From: Lachnospiraceae bacterium M18-1
GTDB lineage: Bacteria > Bacillota > Clostridia > Lachnospirales > Lachnospiraceae
Direction: 5' to 3'
Assembly (NCBI GenBank): GCA_000403295.2
Contig: KE159605.1
Coordinates: 1,335,409 to 1,399,408, forward strand
DNA: 64,000 nt
Part shown: in pieces, positions 35,137 to 44,521 of the stretch
How positions within the stretch are numbered: the stretch's first letter is position 1
Layout: every line of letters begins with the position of its first letter
Notes under the pieces: generated by a model
What the model was told of the DNA's origin: nothing
Seen by the model: the letters and a program-made list of their open reading frames with translations, nothing else
Databases searched by the model: none
Position numbers and translations under genes: made by a program

Positions 35137-35333
35137 CAGGATAAAATTGTATTTTTATATGGAAATATTTTGACTTTTATATTATCCTTTATACTTCTAG
35201 TATATAGACATTATATCTCGTTTCAAGTGCATCGGTATCTCTGTACAATAGAAAAAAAGGCAGCAGCAGAGTATATTTATAAACGGTATACTTTGAAAAC
35301 AATATTCTAATAAAAGACAGGCGGTAGATATTT

Positions 35334-35693
35334 ATGAAGAAAAATAACATCACAAATAATTTTGACTTTACTCCCATTGGGCTGGAAATTAAAAAAGCCA
35401 GGGAATCCAGAAAAATAACCAGGGAAAAATTGGTGGAACAGCTTGATATCTCTACACGGCATCTGCAGGCAATCGAAATGGAAGGAAGACATCCCAGTTT
35501 TGGCCTGCTGGTCCGTCTGGTCACAATGTTTGATATTCCCATAGATCAATACATATTTCCTGATAATACAGGTTCAAAAAGTGTGGAACGAAAACGGCTG
35601 GATCTACTTCTGGACAAACTGGATAAACAGGATCTGTCCATTATTGAAGCAACTGCTACAGGGCTGTTTCAGGCAAGAAAAAAAGACAGATAA
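35334..35693 (+). CDS. XRE-family HTH regulator
   Basis: 119 residues. Helix-turn-helix at about 16-72: IGLEIKKARESRKITREKLV then LDISTRHLQAIEMEGRHPSF and LVRLVTMFDIPIDQYIF. The C-terminal 45 residues (LDLLLDKLDKQDLSIIEATA) are probably a dimerisation helix pair. It diverges from the SOS polymerase gene and is AT-rich. Targets unknown; it may be a remnant regulator of a mobile element. Confidence 0.85.
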   Translation: MKKNNITNNFDFTPIGLEIKKARESRKITREKLVEQLDISTRHLQAIEMEGRHPSFGLLVRLVTMFDIPIDQYIFPDNTGSKSVERKRLDLLLDKLDKQDLSIIEATATGLFQARKKDR

Positions 35694-35699
35694 GTCAAA

Positions 35700-35815
35700 T
35701 CCTTCGCGGCGATCAAACATCTGCCTCATTGTTGATGCGGACGTCACAGCATCTGTGCCGTCCTGCAGCATCATTGACTAAATTCAACACAGCGATGGTG
35801 TAAACAGCAGGCAAT
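35700..35815. repeat. Divergent copy of repeat C
   Basis: The block CAGCATCATTGACTAAATTC then CAACACAGCGATGGTGTAAA closely follows 63100-63138 (TAGCATCGTTGACTGACTCC then CAACGCAGCGATGGTGTGAA). Both end in ACAGC(A/G)GGCA and then TTTACT. It fills the space between the XRE gene and the convergent transporter gene and may help terminate transcription. Confidence 0.55.
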
Positions 35816-35817
35816 CT

Positions 35818-36960
35818 TTACTCATCATCCCCGTGTCCCGGATCTTCCCTCAGTCTGAGTACACCGTCCACCAGAATCCGGGCGTCATCAAAAATATAGT
35901 CAAACGCCCCTGCCTGGTACATATTGATCACAACCATCCCGATAGGTACCGACAGGATCAGCCCCAGCACGCTGCTGACCCGGTAGCCCACATACAGCAG
36001 AAGCAGCGTCACCAGCGGGTTCATCCCCATACTGTCCGCCACCAGCTTTGGCTGCAGAACCTGTCTGACAAGCTGGGTAACTGCATAGAGCACAAACAGG
36101 AGAATCGCCGTCTTGTAATCACCCACCAGAAATTTGTACAGCGCCCATGGGATCATTGCCGTTCCGGTTCCAAAAAACGGAAGGAAATCCAGAAACGCGA
36201 TAAGGAATGCGATCAATGCAAAATAATTAATCTTTAAGAGCGCCAATCCCATCATGAGGATCAGGAACACAACTCCCATGATCTTGAACTGTGCTTTAAA
36301 GTATCCTCCTACCGCATACCGCAGATTGTCCATCACCAGCGTCATCCGTTTTACAATGGCCTGCGGCATCACCTTCTTGGCCCAGCTCAGGACCTCATCC
36401 CGTTCCACCGTGAAAAAATAAGCAGAAATCACCGATACCAGGACCGATACCAGGAAGAACGGCAGACGCATCGCCAGGTTTCCTGCCGCAGTCACCGTAG
36501 GCTCCCCTATCTTCGAGATCAGCTTCCCTATATATTCGTTCAGGTTCGACATCATGGTCTGAAAACCACTCCGCACCTCTTCCGGAAGCCGCGCGAACAG
36601 TCCGGACATGGACCAGCCGATCTGCGTAAGCCCTCTGGCAAGCTGGTCATACAGATCCGGCATATTTTTCAGCAGATCACCGACCTCCGTCACGAGCCTG
36701 CTGACCGCAAGATAGATCGCCAGGACGATCAGGCCGATGACCAGTACCACGATCAGAGCCGACCCCAGCTTCTTCACGATTTTAAAATGCTTTTCCAGCC
36801 AGTTGACTACCGGTGCGGCAATCGCCGAAATACACCATCCGATCACGAAGGGCATAAAGAATACGATTGCCTTCACTCCTATGATGATAAATGCGGCGGT
36901 CGCCAGAAGGCTGAATACCAGGCTTACCGCCACCTGCCAGTATGGACGCCTATTTTCCAT
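35818..36960 (-). CDS. AI-2E family transporter (PerM/YdiK type)
   Basis: 380 residues with about eight membrane helices: two at 10-45, one near 65-90, a soluble stretch about 90-160, then a block from 165 to 350 (FFLVSVLVSVISAYFFTVER, GVVFLILMMGLALLKINYFA, FGTGTAMIPWALYKFLVGDY). The FLPFFGTG and GMNPLVTLLLLYVG motifs are typical of the family. Members export small molecules or act as ion antiporters; true AI-2 transport is shown for few. The C-terminus is acidic and cytoplasmic. Confidence 0.85.
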   Translation of the reverse strand: MENRRPYWQVAVSLVFSLLATAAFIIIGVKAIVFFMPFVIGWCISAIAAPVVNWLEKHFKIVKKLGSALIVVLVIGLIVLAIYLAVSRLVTEVGDLLKNMPDLYDQLARGLTQIGWSMSGLFARLPEEVRSGFQTMMSNLNEYIGKLISKIGEPTVTAAGNLAMRLPFFLVSVLVSVISAYFFTVERDEVLSWAKKVMPQAIVKRMTLVMDNLRYAVGGYFKAQFKIMGVVFLILMMGLALLKINYFALIAFLIAFLDFLPFFGTGTAMIPWALYKFLVGDYKTAILLFVLYAVTQLVRQVLQPKLVADSMGMNPLVTLLLLYVGYRVSSVLGLILSVPIGMVVINMYQAGAFDYIFDDARILVDGVLRLREDPGHGDDE

Positions 36961-37020
36961 AAACTATACACCTCTGTCCTGCATTTCATCCGGATTTCTC
37001 TGCCCGGACCATTTCTTTAT

Positions 37021-37215
37021 GTTACTATTCACAGCCACTTCACACACATGCACAAAAACAGCCGGCAAAGCCGTCTGCCGATGCTGCGCATCTTGATTTT
37101 TTGCTTATGTGGGTGAAGTGACTGATTCCAGTCATATAAAAATTATCAAACAGCTTCTTACAAGCTGTGCTTGACGAATCTGTCTGCTGATTTTTATATG
37201 GCTGTGAATAGTAAC
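37021..37215. repeat. Dispersed inverted-repeat element, family D
   Basis: 195 bp flanked by perfect ends GTTACTATTCACAGCCA and TGGCTGTGAATAGTAAC. Inside are a stem CACTTCAC/GTGAAGTG and a stem CATATAAAAAT/ATTTTTATATG enclosing CAGCTT/AAGCTG. The block ACATGCACAAAAACAGCCGG then CAAAGCCGTCTGCCGATGCT recurs at 62269-62302 inside the end of an ABC ATPase gene. The terminal GTTACT-TTCAC motif resembles family B ends, so the families may be related. Confidence 0.75.
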
Positions 37216-37244
37216 TTCTTTATAACATTTCACCGAATCTTCTC

Positions 37245-37844
37245 TTACTCCGCTTCTTCCTGATCCAGAAAAGATTCTATGACTTCCCAGATTTCTTCCC
37301 GCCCCTGCTTTGTGACGGACGAAAACGCGATCACCTTTGTTCCCGGGACCAGCTGCAGCCCTTCTTTGACCACCTTGATCTGCTTCTGCACCTGGCTGCG
37401 TTTCAGTTTGTCCAGCTTAGTCAGAATCATGATCGGCTGAAAGCCTTTATCCAATATCCACTCATACATCATCCTGTCATTTGCGGAAGGCACATGCCGG
37501 ATATCGATCAGAAGAAAAACTGCCTTCAGCCTGGCAGAACCGTGGAGATACCGTTCCACCAGCTTTCCCCACTGTGCCTTTTCCTTCTCGGAAACCTTGG
37601 CATAGCCATATCCGGGAAGATCCACCAGATACAGCTCCTCATTGATATTGTAAAAATTGATGGTCTGAGTCTTCCCCGGTGTTGCTGAAATCCGTGCATA
37701 GGACTTCCGGTTCATCAACGCATTGATCAGGGAAGACTTCCCTACGTTGGATTTTCCTGCGAAGGCCACTTCCAGCTTCTCATTCTCCGGAAGCCGGCTG
37801 GTGATTCCGCATACGGTTTCCAAGTTCACATTTCTGATTACCAT
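37245..37844 (-). CDS. engB: Ribosome-biogenesis GTPase EngB (YsxC)
   Basis: 199 residues from MVIRNVNLETVCGITSRLPE; ACAGGAGAAATAT precedes this ATG. G1 AGKSNVGKSSLINAL, G2 region ATPGKTQTINF, G3 LVDLPGYGYAKV, G4 LTKLDK and G5 AFSSVTK are all present. EngB assists late assembly of the 50S subunit and is essential in many bacteria. It follows lon by 34 bp, the usual end of this cluster in Clostridia. Confidence 0.95.
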   Translation of the reverse strand: MVIRNVNLETVCGITSRLPENEKLEVAFAGKSNVGKSSLINALMNRKSYARISATPGKTQTINFYNINEELYLVDLPGYGYAKVSEKEKAQWGKLVERYLHGSARLKAVFLLIDIRHVPSANDRMMYEWILDKGFQPIMILTKLDKLKRSQVQKQIKVVKEGLQLVPGTKVIAFSSVTKQGREEIWEVIESFLDQEEAE

Positions 37845-37878
37845 ATATTTCTCCTGTCTGTTATAGTGTTGCGTTATT

Positions 37879-40197
37879 TTACGGCACAAGCGCCCGTTCC
37901 AGGACTTCATCCATATGCTCTACCGGGATGATCTCCAGCCCTTTTGTGATCTCTGCGGACAATTCCTCCACATCCACCTTGTTCTTTTTGGGGATCAGTA
38001 CCGTCTTGATCCCCGCGTTTTTAGCCGCCAGAAGTTTTTCCTTCAAACCGCCGATTGGCAGCACCCGGCCCCGGAGCGTCACCTCACCTGTCATCGCAAG
38101 ATCCGCCCGCACCTTCCTGCCTGTGACTGCGGAAAGCATGGCCGTAGACATTGTAATCCCGGCGGACGGTCCGTCCTTTGGAACCGCACCCTCCGGAATA
38201 TGTACATGGATATCATGCTTTTCGAAAAAGTCCTCCGGAATCTCATAGCGGCTGCTGATCGAACGGATATAGCTGATCCCGGTCCGGGCGGATTCCTTCA
38301 TCACGTCTCCAAGCTGCCCGGTCAGCATGAGCTCGCCTTTTCCCGGCATGATATTCACTTCAATCTGGAGTGTATCTCCGCCCACGCTCGTCCATGCAAG
38401 TCCTCGGACGATTCCTACCTCATCCGAATCATTCGCCATCTGATAGGAATATTTCTCTTTCCCCAGATATTTCTGGATATTTTTTTCTGTAACGGAAATC
38501 TTTTTCTTATCCTTTGTCAGTATTTCCTTTGCGGACTTCCGGCATACATTTCCGATCTCCCGCTCCAGCTGCCGGACCCCGGCCTCCTTCGTATAATTCT
38601 TTGCCATTTTCCAGATAGCCTGCCTGCTGAAGGTCAGCATATCCGATGTCAGTCCGTGCTTCTCCAGCTGCTTCGGAATCAGATGCTCCGCTGCGATATG
38701 GAGTTTTTCATTTTCTGTATAGCTGCTCACCTCTACCACTTCCATACGGTCCAAGAGAGGCCGCGGTATGGTCTGCAGTGTATTGGCCGTAGCCACGAAA
38801 AGTACCTCCGACAGATCCAGCGGCACTTCCAGGTAATGATCCCGGAATTTACTGTTCTGTTCACTGTCCAGTACCTCCAGAAGGGCAGAGAAGGTATCTC
38901 CCTTATAGTCTGTACTGATTTTGTCAATTTCATCCAAAAGAAGGAGCGGATTTTTCACACCTGCCATGCGGATACCGTTTGCGATCCTCCCCGGCATGGC
39001 TCCCACATAAGTCTTTCGATGTCCGCGGATCTCGGCCTCGTCCCTCACCCCGCCCAGCGAAATCCGTACATAAGGCTTTTTCAATGCCCGCGCCAGAGAC
39101 TTTGCAATGGACGTCTTACCGGTTCCAGGAGGTCCTGCCAGACAGAGGATCGGGCTTTCCCCTTTTTTCGTCAGTGTCCGCACCGCAAGAAATTCCAGCA
39201 CCCGCTCCTTGACCTGTTCCAGTCCGTAGTGATCCTCCTCCAGCACCTGCTCCGCAAATGCAAGGTCCGAGCTGTCCTTTGCCGCCTTGTTCCATGGCAT
39301 CTCCAGGATCGTCTCGATATAAGTGCGGAGCACGCCGCTCTCCGCCGGACTGTTCAGGGAGCTTTTAAACCGGCTGATCTCCTTTGCCAGCTTGTCCTTC
39401 ACTTCCCTGGGCGCTTTCAGCTTTTTGGCCGCCTGCTCAAATTCTTCCGCATCGGACAATGTGGTGTCATCGCCCAACTCCTCCCGGATCAGCTTTAACT
39501 GTTCCCTTAAGATATATTCCCGCTGGTGCTTGTCTACCCGTTCTTTGACCTTGGCCCGGATTTCATCTTTGATATCTATGATCTGAACTTCGTTGACCAG
39601 CTTAAAAGCCAGCATCTCATACCGCTTCCAGAAATCTGTCTGATTCAGGATCTCCTGCTGATCCACATAATACAGCGGAATGTTTGCGGATATCTCATCT
39701 ACAAGCTCCTTCAGATCGCTGATCTCCAGGATCCGCCCGACCCCTTCCTTGGACATCTTCCCATTTTTCGCGGCATAATCCACAAAAATGTCTTTCAGAC
39801 CGCGTATCATAGCCTGTCCGTTCAGATCCGCCGGCGATTGTAAATCCGACTCATCCAGAATCTCCACTTCTGCCCGCAGATATGGGGTCTCGTATTCTAT
39901 ACTTTTCAGGATTCCTCTCGCCTCTCCTGCTACCAGGACACGAAGGATCTTCTTCGGCAGCTTGATGATCTGTCTGACCGAAGCCACCGTACCTACCTCA
40001 TACATATCCTTCGGACCCGGATTTTCCACATCCTGTTCTCTCTGCAGTACGAGAAAGATCTTCTGATCCTCCACCATGGCCTCCTGCACCGCGGCGACCG
40101 ACTGTTCCCGGCTGATATCGAAATGCACCACCATCTCCGGCATGATCGTCATTCCCCTCAGCGCGACCATCGGGAGGCTTTTGATTTCACTCTTCAT
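37879..40197 (-). CDS. lon: ATP-dependent protease La (Lon)
   Basis: 772 residues: N-terminal LON substrate domain (about 8-200), central coiled helices, AAA+ module (Walker A GPPGTGKTS, Walker B LLLLDEIDKI, sensor ATANTLQTIPRPLLDRME) and C-terminal serine protease domain with catalytic Ser in PKDGPSAGI and Lys in GGLKEKLLAAKN. Cytoplasmic hexamer that degrades misfolded and regulatory proteins. It lies between clpX (228 bp away) and engB; the gap from clpX has room for its own promoter, though I see no clear one. Confidence 0.96.
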   Translation of the reverse strand: MKSEIKSLPMVALRGMTIMPEMVVHFDISREQSVAAVQEAMVEDQKIFLVLQREQDVENPGPKDMYEVGTVASVRQIIKLPKKILRVLVAGEARGILKSIEYETPYLRAEVEILDESDLQSPADLNGQAMIRGLKDIFVDYAAKNGKMSKEGVGRILEISDLKELVDEISANIPLYYVDQQEILNQTDFWKRYEMLAFKLVNEVQIIDIKDEIRAKVKERVDKHQREYILREQLKLIREELGDDTTLSDAEEFEQAAKKLKAPREVKDKLAKEISRFKSSLNSPAESGVLRTYIETILEMPWNKAAKDSSDLAFAEQVLEEDHYGLEQVKERVLEFLAVRTLTKKGESPILCLAGPPGTGKTSIAKSLARALKKPYVRISLGGVRDEAEIRGHRKTYVGAMPGRIANGIRMAGVKNPLLLLDEIDKISTDYKGDTFSALLEVLDSEQNSKFRDHYLEVPLDLSEVLFVATANTLQTIPRPLLDRMEVVEVSSYTENEKLHIAAEHLIPKQLEKHGLTSDMLTFSRQAIWKMAKNYTKEAGVRQLEREIGNVCRKSAKEILTKDKKKISVTEKNIQKYLGKEKYSYQMANDSDEVGIVRGLAWTSVGGDTLQIEVNIMPGKGELMLTGQLGDVMKESARTGISYIRSISSRYEIPEDFFEKHDIHVHIPEGAVPKDGPSAGITMSTAMLSAVTGRKVRADLAMTGEVTLRGRVLPIGGLKEKLLAAKNAGIKTVLIPKKNKVDVEELSAEITKGLEIIPVEHMDEVLERALVP

Positions 40198-40425
40198 GTA
40201 TCGCTTCTCCTATTTGTAATCAATTTCCGTATCCTATGCACATCATAATACGTTTTTCTGTCAAATTCAATATGGAAAAGGCAGGTACCTGGTCCGCCCA
40301 TAATACCCGCCCTCTGTATTTTATTTTCCGCCCTCGGAAAAATCCTTAACTTCATCGGGCGAACTGCGCCCGTTCCGAAAAAACATGCCTGACAGGATGT
40401 CCTTTGGAGATAGTCTTAGAATATA

Positions 40426-41697
40426 CTATGCACTCTGGGATGTCAAAAATGACCTGCGTTCCTCTCCGTCACATTCATATAAGGGCTGCCCGGTCCCCTT
40501 TACCACATCCTTCGTGATCCTGCATTCCTTGATCGTCTCATCCGACGGCACGCGGAACATGGTATCCATCATGATACCTTCCATGATCGCCCGCAGTCCT
40601 CTGGCGCCGGTCTTTCTTGCAAGTGTCGTCTCTGCAATGGCAGTCAATGCGTCCCTGTCAAATACAAGGCGCACACCGTCCAGTTCCAAAAGCTTCTGAT
40701 ACTGCTTCACAATAGCGCTCTTCGGCTCGGTCAGTATCCGGATCAGCGCCTTTTTATCCAGCATCTCCAGAGATACCGTAACCGGAAGACGGCCCACAAG
40801 CTCCGGAATCAGGCCGAATTTTACCAGATCCTGAGGAAGCACTTCCCTCAGCAGCACATCTACATTGTACTCATGCTGGGTGGTGATCTCCGCGTTAAAG
40901 CCGATGGACTTCCTGTCCAGCCGGGTCTCGATGATCTTATCGATCCCCTCGAACGCCCCGCCACAGATGAACAGGATGTTAGTCGTATCAATCTGGATCA
41001 GCTCCTGATGGGGATGCTTTCTTCCTCCCTGGGGCGGAACCGATGCAATAGTCCCCTCTATGATCTTCAAAAGCGCCTGCTGTACGCCTTCCCCGGATAC
41101 ATCGCGGGTGATCGACGGATTCTCTGACTTTCTTGTAATCTTGTCAATCTCATCAATATAAATGATACCGTGCTCCGCACGCTCGATATCTCCGTCCGCA
41201 GCCTGGATCACCTTCAAAAGGATGTTCTCCACATCCTCTCCTACATATCCCGCCTCTGTCAGAGCCGTAGCGTCTGCAATGGCAAAGGGAACATTGAGTA
41301 TCTTTGCAAGTGTCTGTGCAAGAAGGGTCTTCCCGCATCCCGTCGGTCCCAGCATCAGGATATTGCTCTTCTGCAGCTCCACGCCCAGATCCTGCTCTGC
41401 CAGAATCCTCTTGTAATGGTTATACACCGCAACCGAAAGCACTTTTTTCGCTTCTTCCTGTCCGATCACATAATCATCCAGAAATGCCTTCATCTCTTCC
41501 GGTGTGAGCAGATTGATGTCAGCAAACGGATTTCTCTCATCGTATTCCAGCTCTTCTTCAATAATCTCGGAACAGACATCCACACATTCATCACAGATGT
41601 AGGCTCCGTTCGGTCCCGCGATCAGCTTACGGACCTGATTCTGCGATTTATTGCAGAAGGAACATCTTACAATCTCATCCATTACTTTTCCTGCCAT
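40426..41697 (-). CDS. clpX: ATP-dependent Clp protease unfoldase ClpX
   Basis: 423 residues from [26 protein letters not shown] 12 bases upstream supports this start rather than a GTG four codons earlier. Zinc-binding domain CSFC...CDEC (about 11-37), AAA+ motifs [26 protein letters not shown], sensor ELVGRLPV and [13 protein letters not shown]. The C-terminus extends slightly past the usual core. It feeds substrates to ClpP, encoded 129 bp upstream in the same direction. Confidence 0.96.
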   Translation of the reverse strand: MAGKVMDEIVRCSFCNKSQNQVRKLIAGPNGAYICDECVDVCSEIIEEELEYDERNPFADINLLTPEEMKAFLDDYVIGQEEAKKVLSVAVYNHYKRILAEQDLGVELQKSNILMLGPTGCGKTLLAQTLAKILNVPFAIADATALTEAGYVGEDVENILLKVIQAADGDIERAEHGIIYIDEIDKITRKSENPSITRDVSGEGVQQALLKIIEGTIASVPPQGGRKHPHQELIQIDTTNILFICGGAFEGIDKIIETRLDRKSIGFNAEITTQHEYNVDVLLREVLPQDLVKFGLIPELVGRLPVTVSLEMLDKKALIRILTEPKSAIVKQYQKLLELDGVRLVFDRDALTAIAETTLARKTGARGLRAIMEGIMMDTMFRVPSDETIKECRITKDVVKGTGQPLYECDGEERRSFLTSQSA

Positions 41698-41825
41698 TTT
41701 TACTTTCACCTCATATTATAATTGGGTATACACAGCTGTCCGGCTCCCCGCAGAGAAAGCCGAACAGTCACACACATTCTGATTCATCCGGTCACCGTGA
41801 AGCCTGCCGGACTGCTTTTCATTTT

Positions 41826-42407
41826 TTAATGCTTCGCAATGACCTCGTCTACCAGTCCATAATCCTTTGCTTCCTGGGCGGACATAAAGTTATCCCTCTC
41901 CGTGTCCACCTGGATGACCTCAAGGGACTGCCCTGTATTGGCCGCCAAAATCTCATTCAATCTCTTTCTGGTACGCAGAATATGTTCTGCAGCAATCTGG
42001 ATCTCGGTTGCCTGTCCTCTGGCACCGCCGGACGGCTGATGGATCATGATCTCCGCATTGGGCAGGGCAAACCGCTTGCCCTTGGCGCCGCCGGAGAGCA
42101 GGAAGGATCCCATGCTGGCCGCCATACCGATACATACGGTAGACACGTCGCACTTGATATACTGCATCGTATCGTAGATTGCAAGTCCTGCGGTCACAGA
42201 ACCGCCTGGGCTGTTGATATAGAGCTGGATATCCTTGTTAGGATCATCCGCTTCCAGAAACAAAAGCTGGGCAACTACGATGTTTGCCGACACGTCACTT
42301 ACTTCCTCTCCCAGAAAGATGATCCGGTCCTTTAATAATCTGGAATAAATATCGTAAGAGCGTTCCCCCCGGCTTGTCTGTTCAATGACATAAGGTACTA
42401 AACTCAT
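41826..42407 (-). CDS. clpP: ATP-dependent Clp protease proteolytic subunit ClpP
   Basis: 193 residues. Catalytic Ser in [14 protein letters not shown] (about 97), His in [11 protein letters not shown] (about 122) and Asp in [20 protein letters not shown] (about 171). Start [20 protein letters not shown] includes the IGF-loop region that binds ClpX; AGAAGGAGAATT precedes it. Forms a tetradecameric chamber with ClpX. Confidence 0.97.
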   Translation of the reverse strand: MSLVPYVIEQTSRGERSYDIYSRLLKDRIIFLGEEVSDVSANIVVAQLLFLEADDPNKDIQLYINSPGGSVTAGLAIYDTMQYIKCDVSTVCIGMAASMGSFLLSGGAKGKRFALPNAEIMIHQPSGGARGQATEIQIAAEHILRTRKRLNEILAANTGQSLEVIQVDTERDNFMSAQEAKDYGLVDEVIAKH

Positions 42408-42483
42408 TTAAAATTCTCCTTCTTTCTATACTGCCGCACGCACACAGCGGCCGACCCGGGCGCGCCTGGGCGCACTTCTATAA

Positions 42484-43770
42484 TTATTCTTCCACTGCCG
42501 CATCTGCGATCAGGGTGATCGCATCCTGTACCGCGATGCTTTCCTTCATCTCTTCGATCCGCTTCTCACCCATATACTCTCTGAAGCTTTCCGGATCTCT
42601 GCCGTATGTCTCCGCCATCTTCTTCAGTTCTTCTTCCAGGCGTTCCTCGGACACAACGATATTCTCGGCTTTTGCAACAGCTTCCAGCACCAGCCTTGTA
42701 CGGATGGTCTTCAGTGCCTGAGCTTCCAGATCCTGCTTCATCCGCTCTTCTGTCAGCCCTGTCATCTGGAAGTACATCTCTTTTGTCATACCCTGCATCT
42801 GGAGACGGTAACCCATATCATCCTCCATCTGCCGTACCTGCAGGTCGATCATCGGCTGCGGGATATCCATCTCGGCATTCTCCGCCGCCTGGTCCACTGC
42901 CTGATCCTCAATCTTCTCCCGTGCCTCAGCCTGCTTCCGGTCTGTCAGCTTCTTCTCTACTTCCTGTCTGTACTCTTCCAGAGTCTCGCACTCGGAGACA
43001 TCGGATGCAAATTCATCGTCCAACTCCGGCAGTTCCTTTTCCTTGATCGTGTTTACCACGCATTTGAAGAGCGCATCTTTTCCTGCCAGCGTTTTCTCGT
43101 GGTAATCTTCCGGGAACTTCACATTCACTTCCACTTCCTGGTCAATCTCAGCGCCGATCAGCTGATCTTCAAATCCTGGGATAAATGCGCCGGAGCCGAT
43201 GGTCAGCGGATAATCTGTCCCCTTGCCGCCCTGGAATGCTTCCCCGTCTACGAATCCTTCGAAGTCCAGCGTGATCATATCATCCTTCGCTACGCTCCGG
43301 TCTGTCACTTCTACAGTTCTTCCGTTACGCTCACGCTCCCTCTGAATCTCTGCGTCTACATCCTCCGGAGTCACTTCCACAGGAACCTTATCTACCTTGA
43401 GTCCTTTGTATTCTCCCAGTGTTACTTCCGGCTTTACCGCCACTTCCGCTGTAAAGATAAAGGGCTTTCCCTTCTCCATCTGTACCACGTCTACCTCAGG
43501 CTGGGACACAATATCCAGCTCACACTCGTCATAAGCGTTGCTGTAAGCAGTGGGGATCATACGGTTGATGGCATCATCGTAAAAAATCTCCACTCCGTAC
43601 ATCTTCTCCAGCATCTGGCGCGGCACCTTTCCTTTACGGAATCCCGGGACAGAAATCTTCCCGCGCTGCTTCAGATATGCAGCCTGAATCGCCTTCTCCA
43701 CTTCCTCAGCGGCAACCTCGATCGTAAGCTTTGCCATATTATGCTCTAACTTTTCTACCTGTAGACTCAT
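42484..43770 (-). CDS. tig: Trigger factor
   Basis: 428 residues from MSLQVEKLEHNMAKLTIEVA; GGAGG lies eight bases before this ATG. Ribosome-binding N-domain with the signature VPGFRKGKVPRQMLEKMYG, FKBP-type prolyl isomerase domain (about 160-245, KDDMITLDFEGFVDGEAFQG), and helical C-domain chaperone arms. Binds nascent chains at the exit tunnel. First gene of the quality-control cluster. Confidence 0.96.
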   Translation of the reverse strand: MSLQVEKLEHNMAKLTIEVAAEEVEKAIQAAYLKQRGKISVPGFRKGKVPRQMLEKMYGVEIFYDDAINRMIPTAYSNAYDECELDIVSQPEVDVVQMEKGKPFIFTAEVAVKPEVTLGEYKGLKVDKVPVEVTPEDVDAEIQRERERNGRTVEVTDRSVAKDDMITLDFEGFVDGEAFQGGKGTDYPLTIGSGAFIPGFEDQLIGAEIDQEVEVNVKFPEDYHEKTLAGKDALFKCVVNTIKEKELPELDDEFASDVSECETLEEYRQEVEKKLTDRKQAEAREKIEDQAVDQAAENAEMDIPQPMIDLQVRQMEDDMGYRLQMQGMTKEMYFQMTGLTEERMKQDLEAQALKTIRTRLVLEAVAKAENIVVSEERLEEELKKMAETYGRDPESFREYMGEKRIEEMKESIAVQDAITLIADAAVEE

Positions 43771-43882
43771 TTTCATTTCCTCCTTGACTTTGCATATACC
43801 CGGCCGTATGCAGGCCAATCTATATCATTCTTCTATTCGCATTTTCCGTTCACACTCCATGGGTGTTCACAGTCATTAAACA

Positions 43883-43911
43883 AGTATAGCATAAGAGTTC
43901 CTTGATTTCCA
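43883..43911 (-). promoter_or_regulatory. Probable tig promoter
   Basis: On the minus strand TGGAAA (43911-43906) and TATACT (43888-43883) are 17 bp apart, about 110 bp upstream of the tig start. The -10 box is strong, the -35 weaker. A CTTTTT tract upstream may belong to the end of another transcript. No CIRCE or CtsR-like repeat was seen. Confidence 0.5.
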
Positions 43912-43938
43912 GCACTTTTTACAGGAAATAACCTCTAT

Positions 43939-44490
43939 TTAATCGCGGTAAATGATGGAACGGCTGATTTCTTCCGCCTTTTCCTCTCCGCACAGCAATG
44001 CGGTCAGCTTCAATGCAAACGGAATGGCGGTTCCCATCCCCCGGCTGGTGATGATATGCCCGTCCGCACAGACCTGATCCCGGACCACCTCTGCGCCCTC
44101 CAGCTTTTCTTCAAAAGTCGGATAGCAGCAGGCCTTCCGCCCTTTCAGAAAGCCAAGCCTGCCGAATACGCTGGGCGCCGCACAGATTGCCGCAATATAA
44201 CTGCCTTTTTCATGATATGCCCGGAGCAGCTCCTGCAGTCCTCTGTGATTCATCAGATTCCGCGTTCCGGGCATTCCCCCAGGAAGCACCAGCATCTCTG
44301 TGTCTGAAAAATCCATTTCTTCGAACAGGCAGTCCGCCTGCACATCAATCTGATGTGAGCCGTGAATGGTTTTCTCTCCTGTGATGGACACCATATGCAC
44401 CTGGACTCCTGCCCTGCGCAGGATATCCACAACGGTAAGTCCCTCGATCTCTTCAAATCCGTCTGCCAGAAATACACTGATCTTTTTCAT
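43939..44490 (-). CDS. DJ-1/PfpI family protein
   Basis: 183 residues: ISVFLADGFEEIEGLTVVDI at the N-terminus, LVLPGGMPGTRNLMNH, the nucleophile elbow IAAICAAPSVFGR (Cys about 104), and late GHIITSRGMGTAIPFALKL. The arrangement matches the YajL/ThiJ branch, reported as redox-active chaperones or glyoxal-damage enzymes; the exact activity is debated. Encoded 31 bp downstream of thrC on the same strand, so probably co-transcribed. Confidence 0.9.
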   Translation of the reverse strand: MKKISVFLADGFEEIEGLTVVDILRRAGVQVHMVSITGEKTIHGSHQIDVQADCLFEEMDFSDTEMLVLPGGMPGTRNLMNHRGLQELLRAYHEKGSYIAAICAAPSVFGRLGFLKGRKACCYPTFEEKLEGAEVVRDQVCADGHIITSRGMGTAIPFALKLTALLCGEEKAEEISRSIIYRD

Positions 44491-44521
44491 GCTCTGTCCA
44501 TGCTCCTTTTCTCGACCATTA

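Noticed and set aside
37915..39498. 527-codon plus-strand frame
   Set aside because: Antisense shadow of lon, composition rich in His, Cys and Arg, no known domain.
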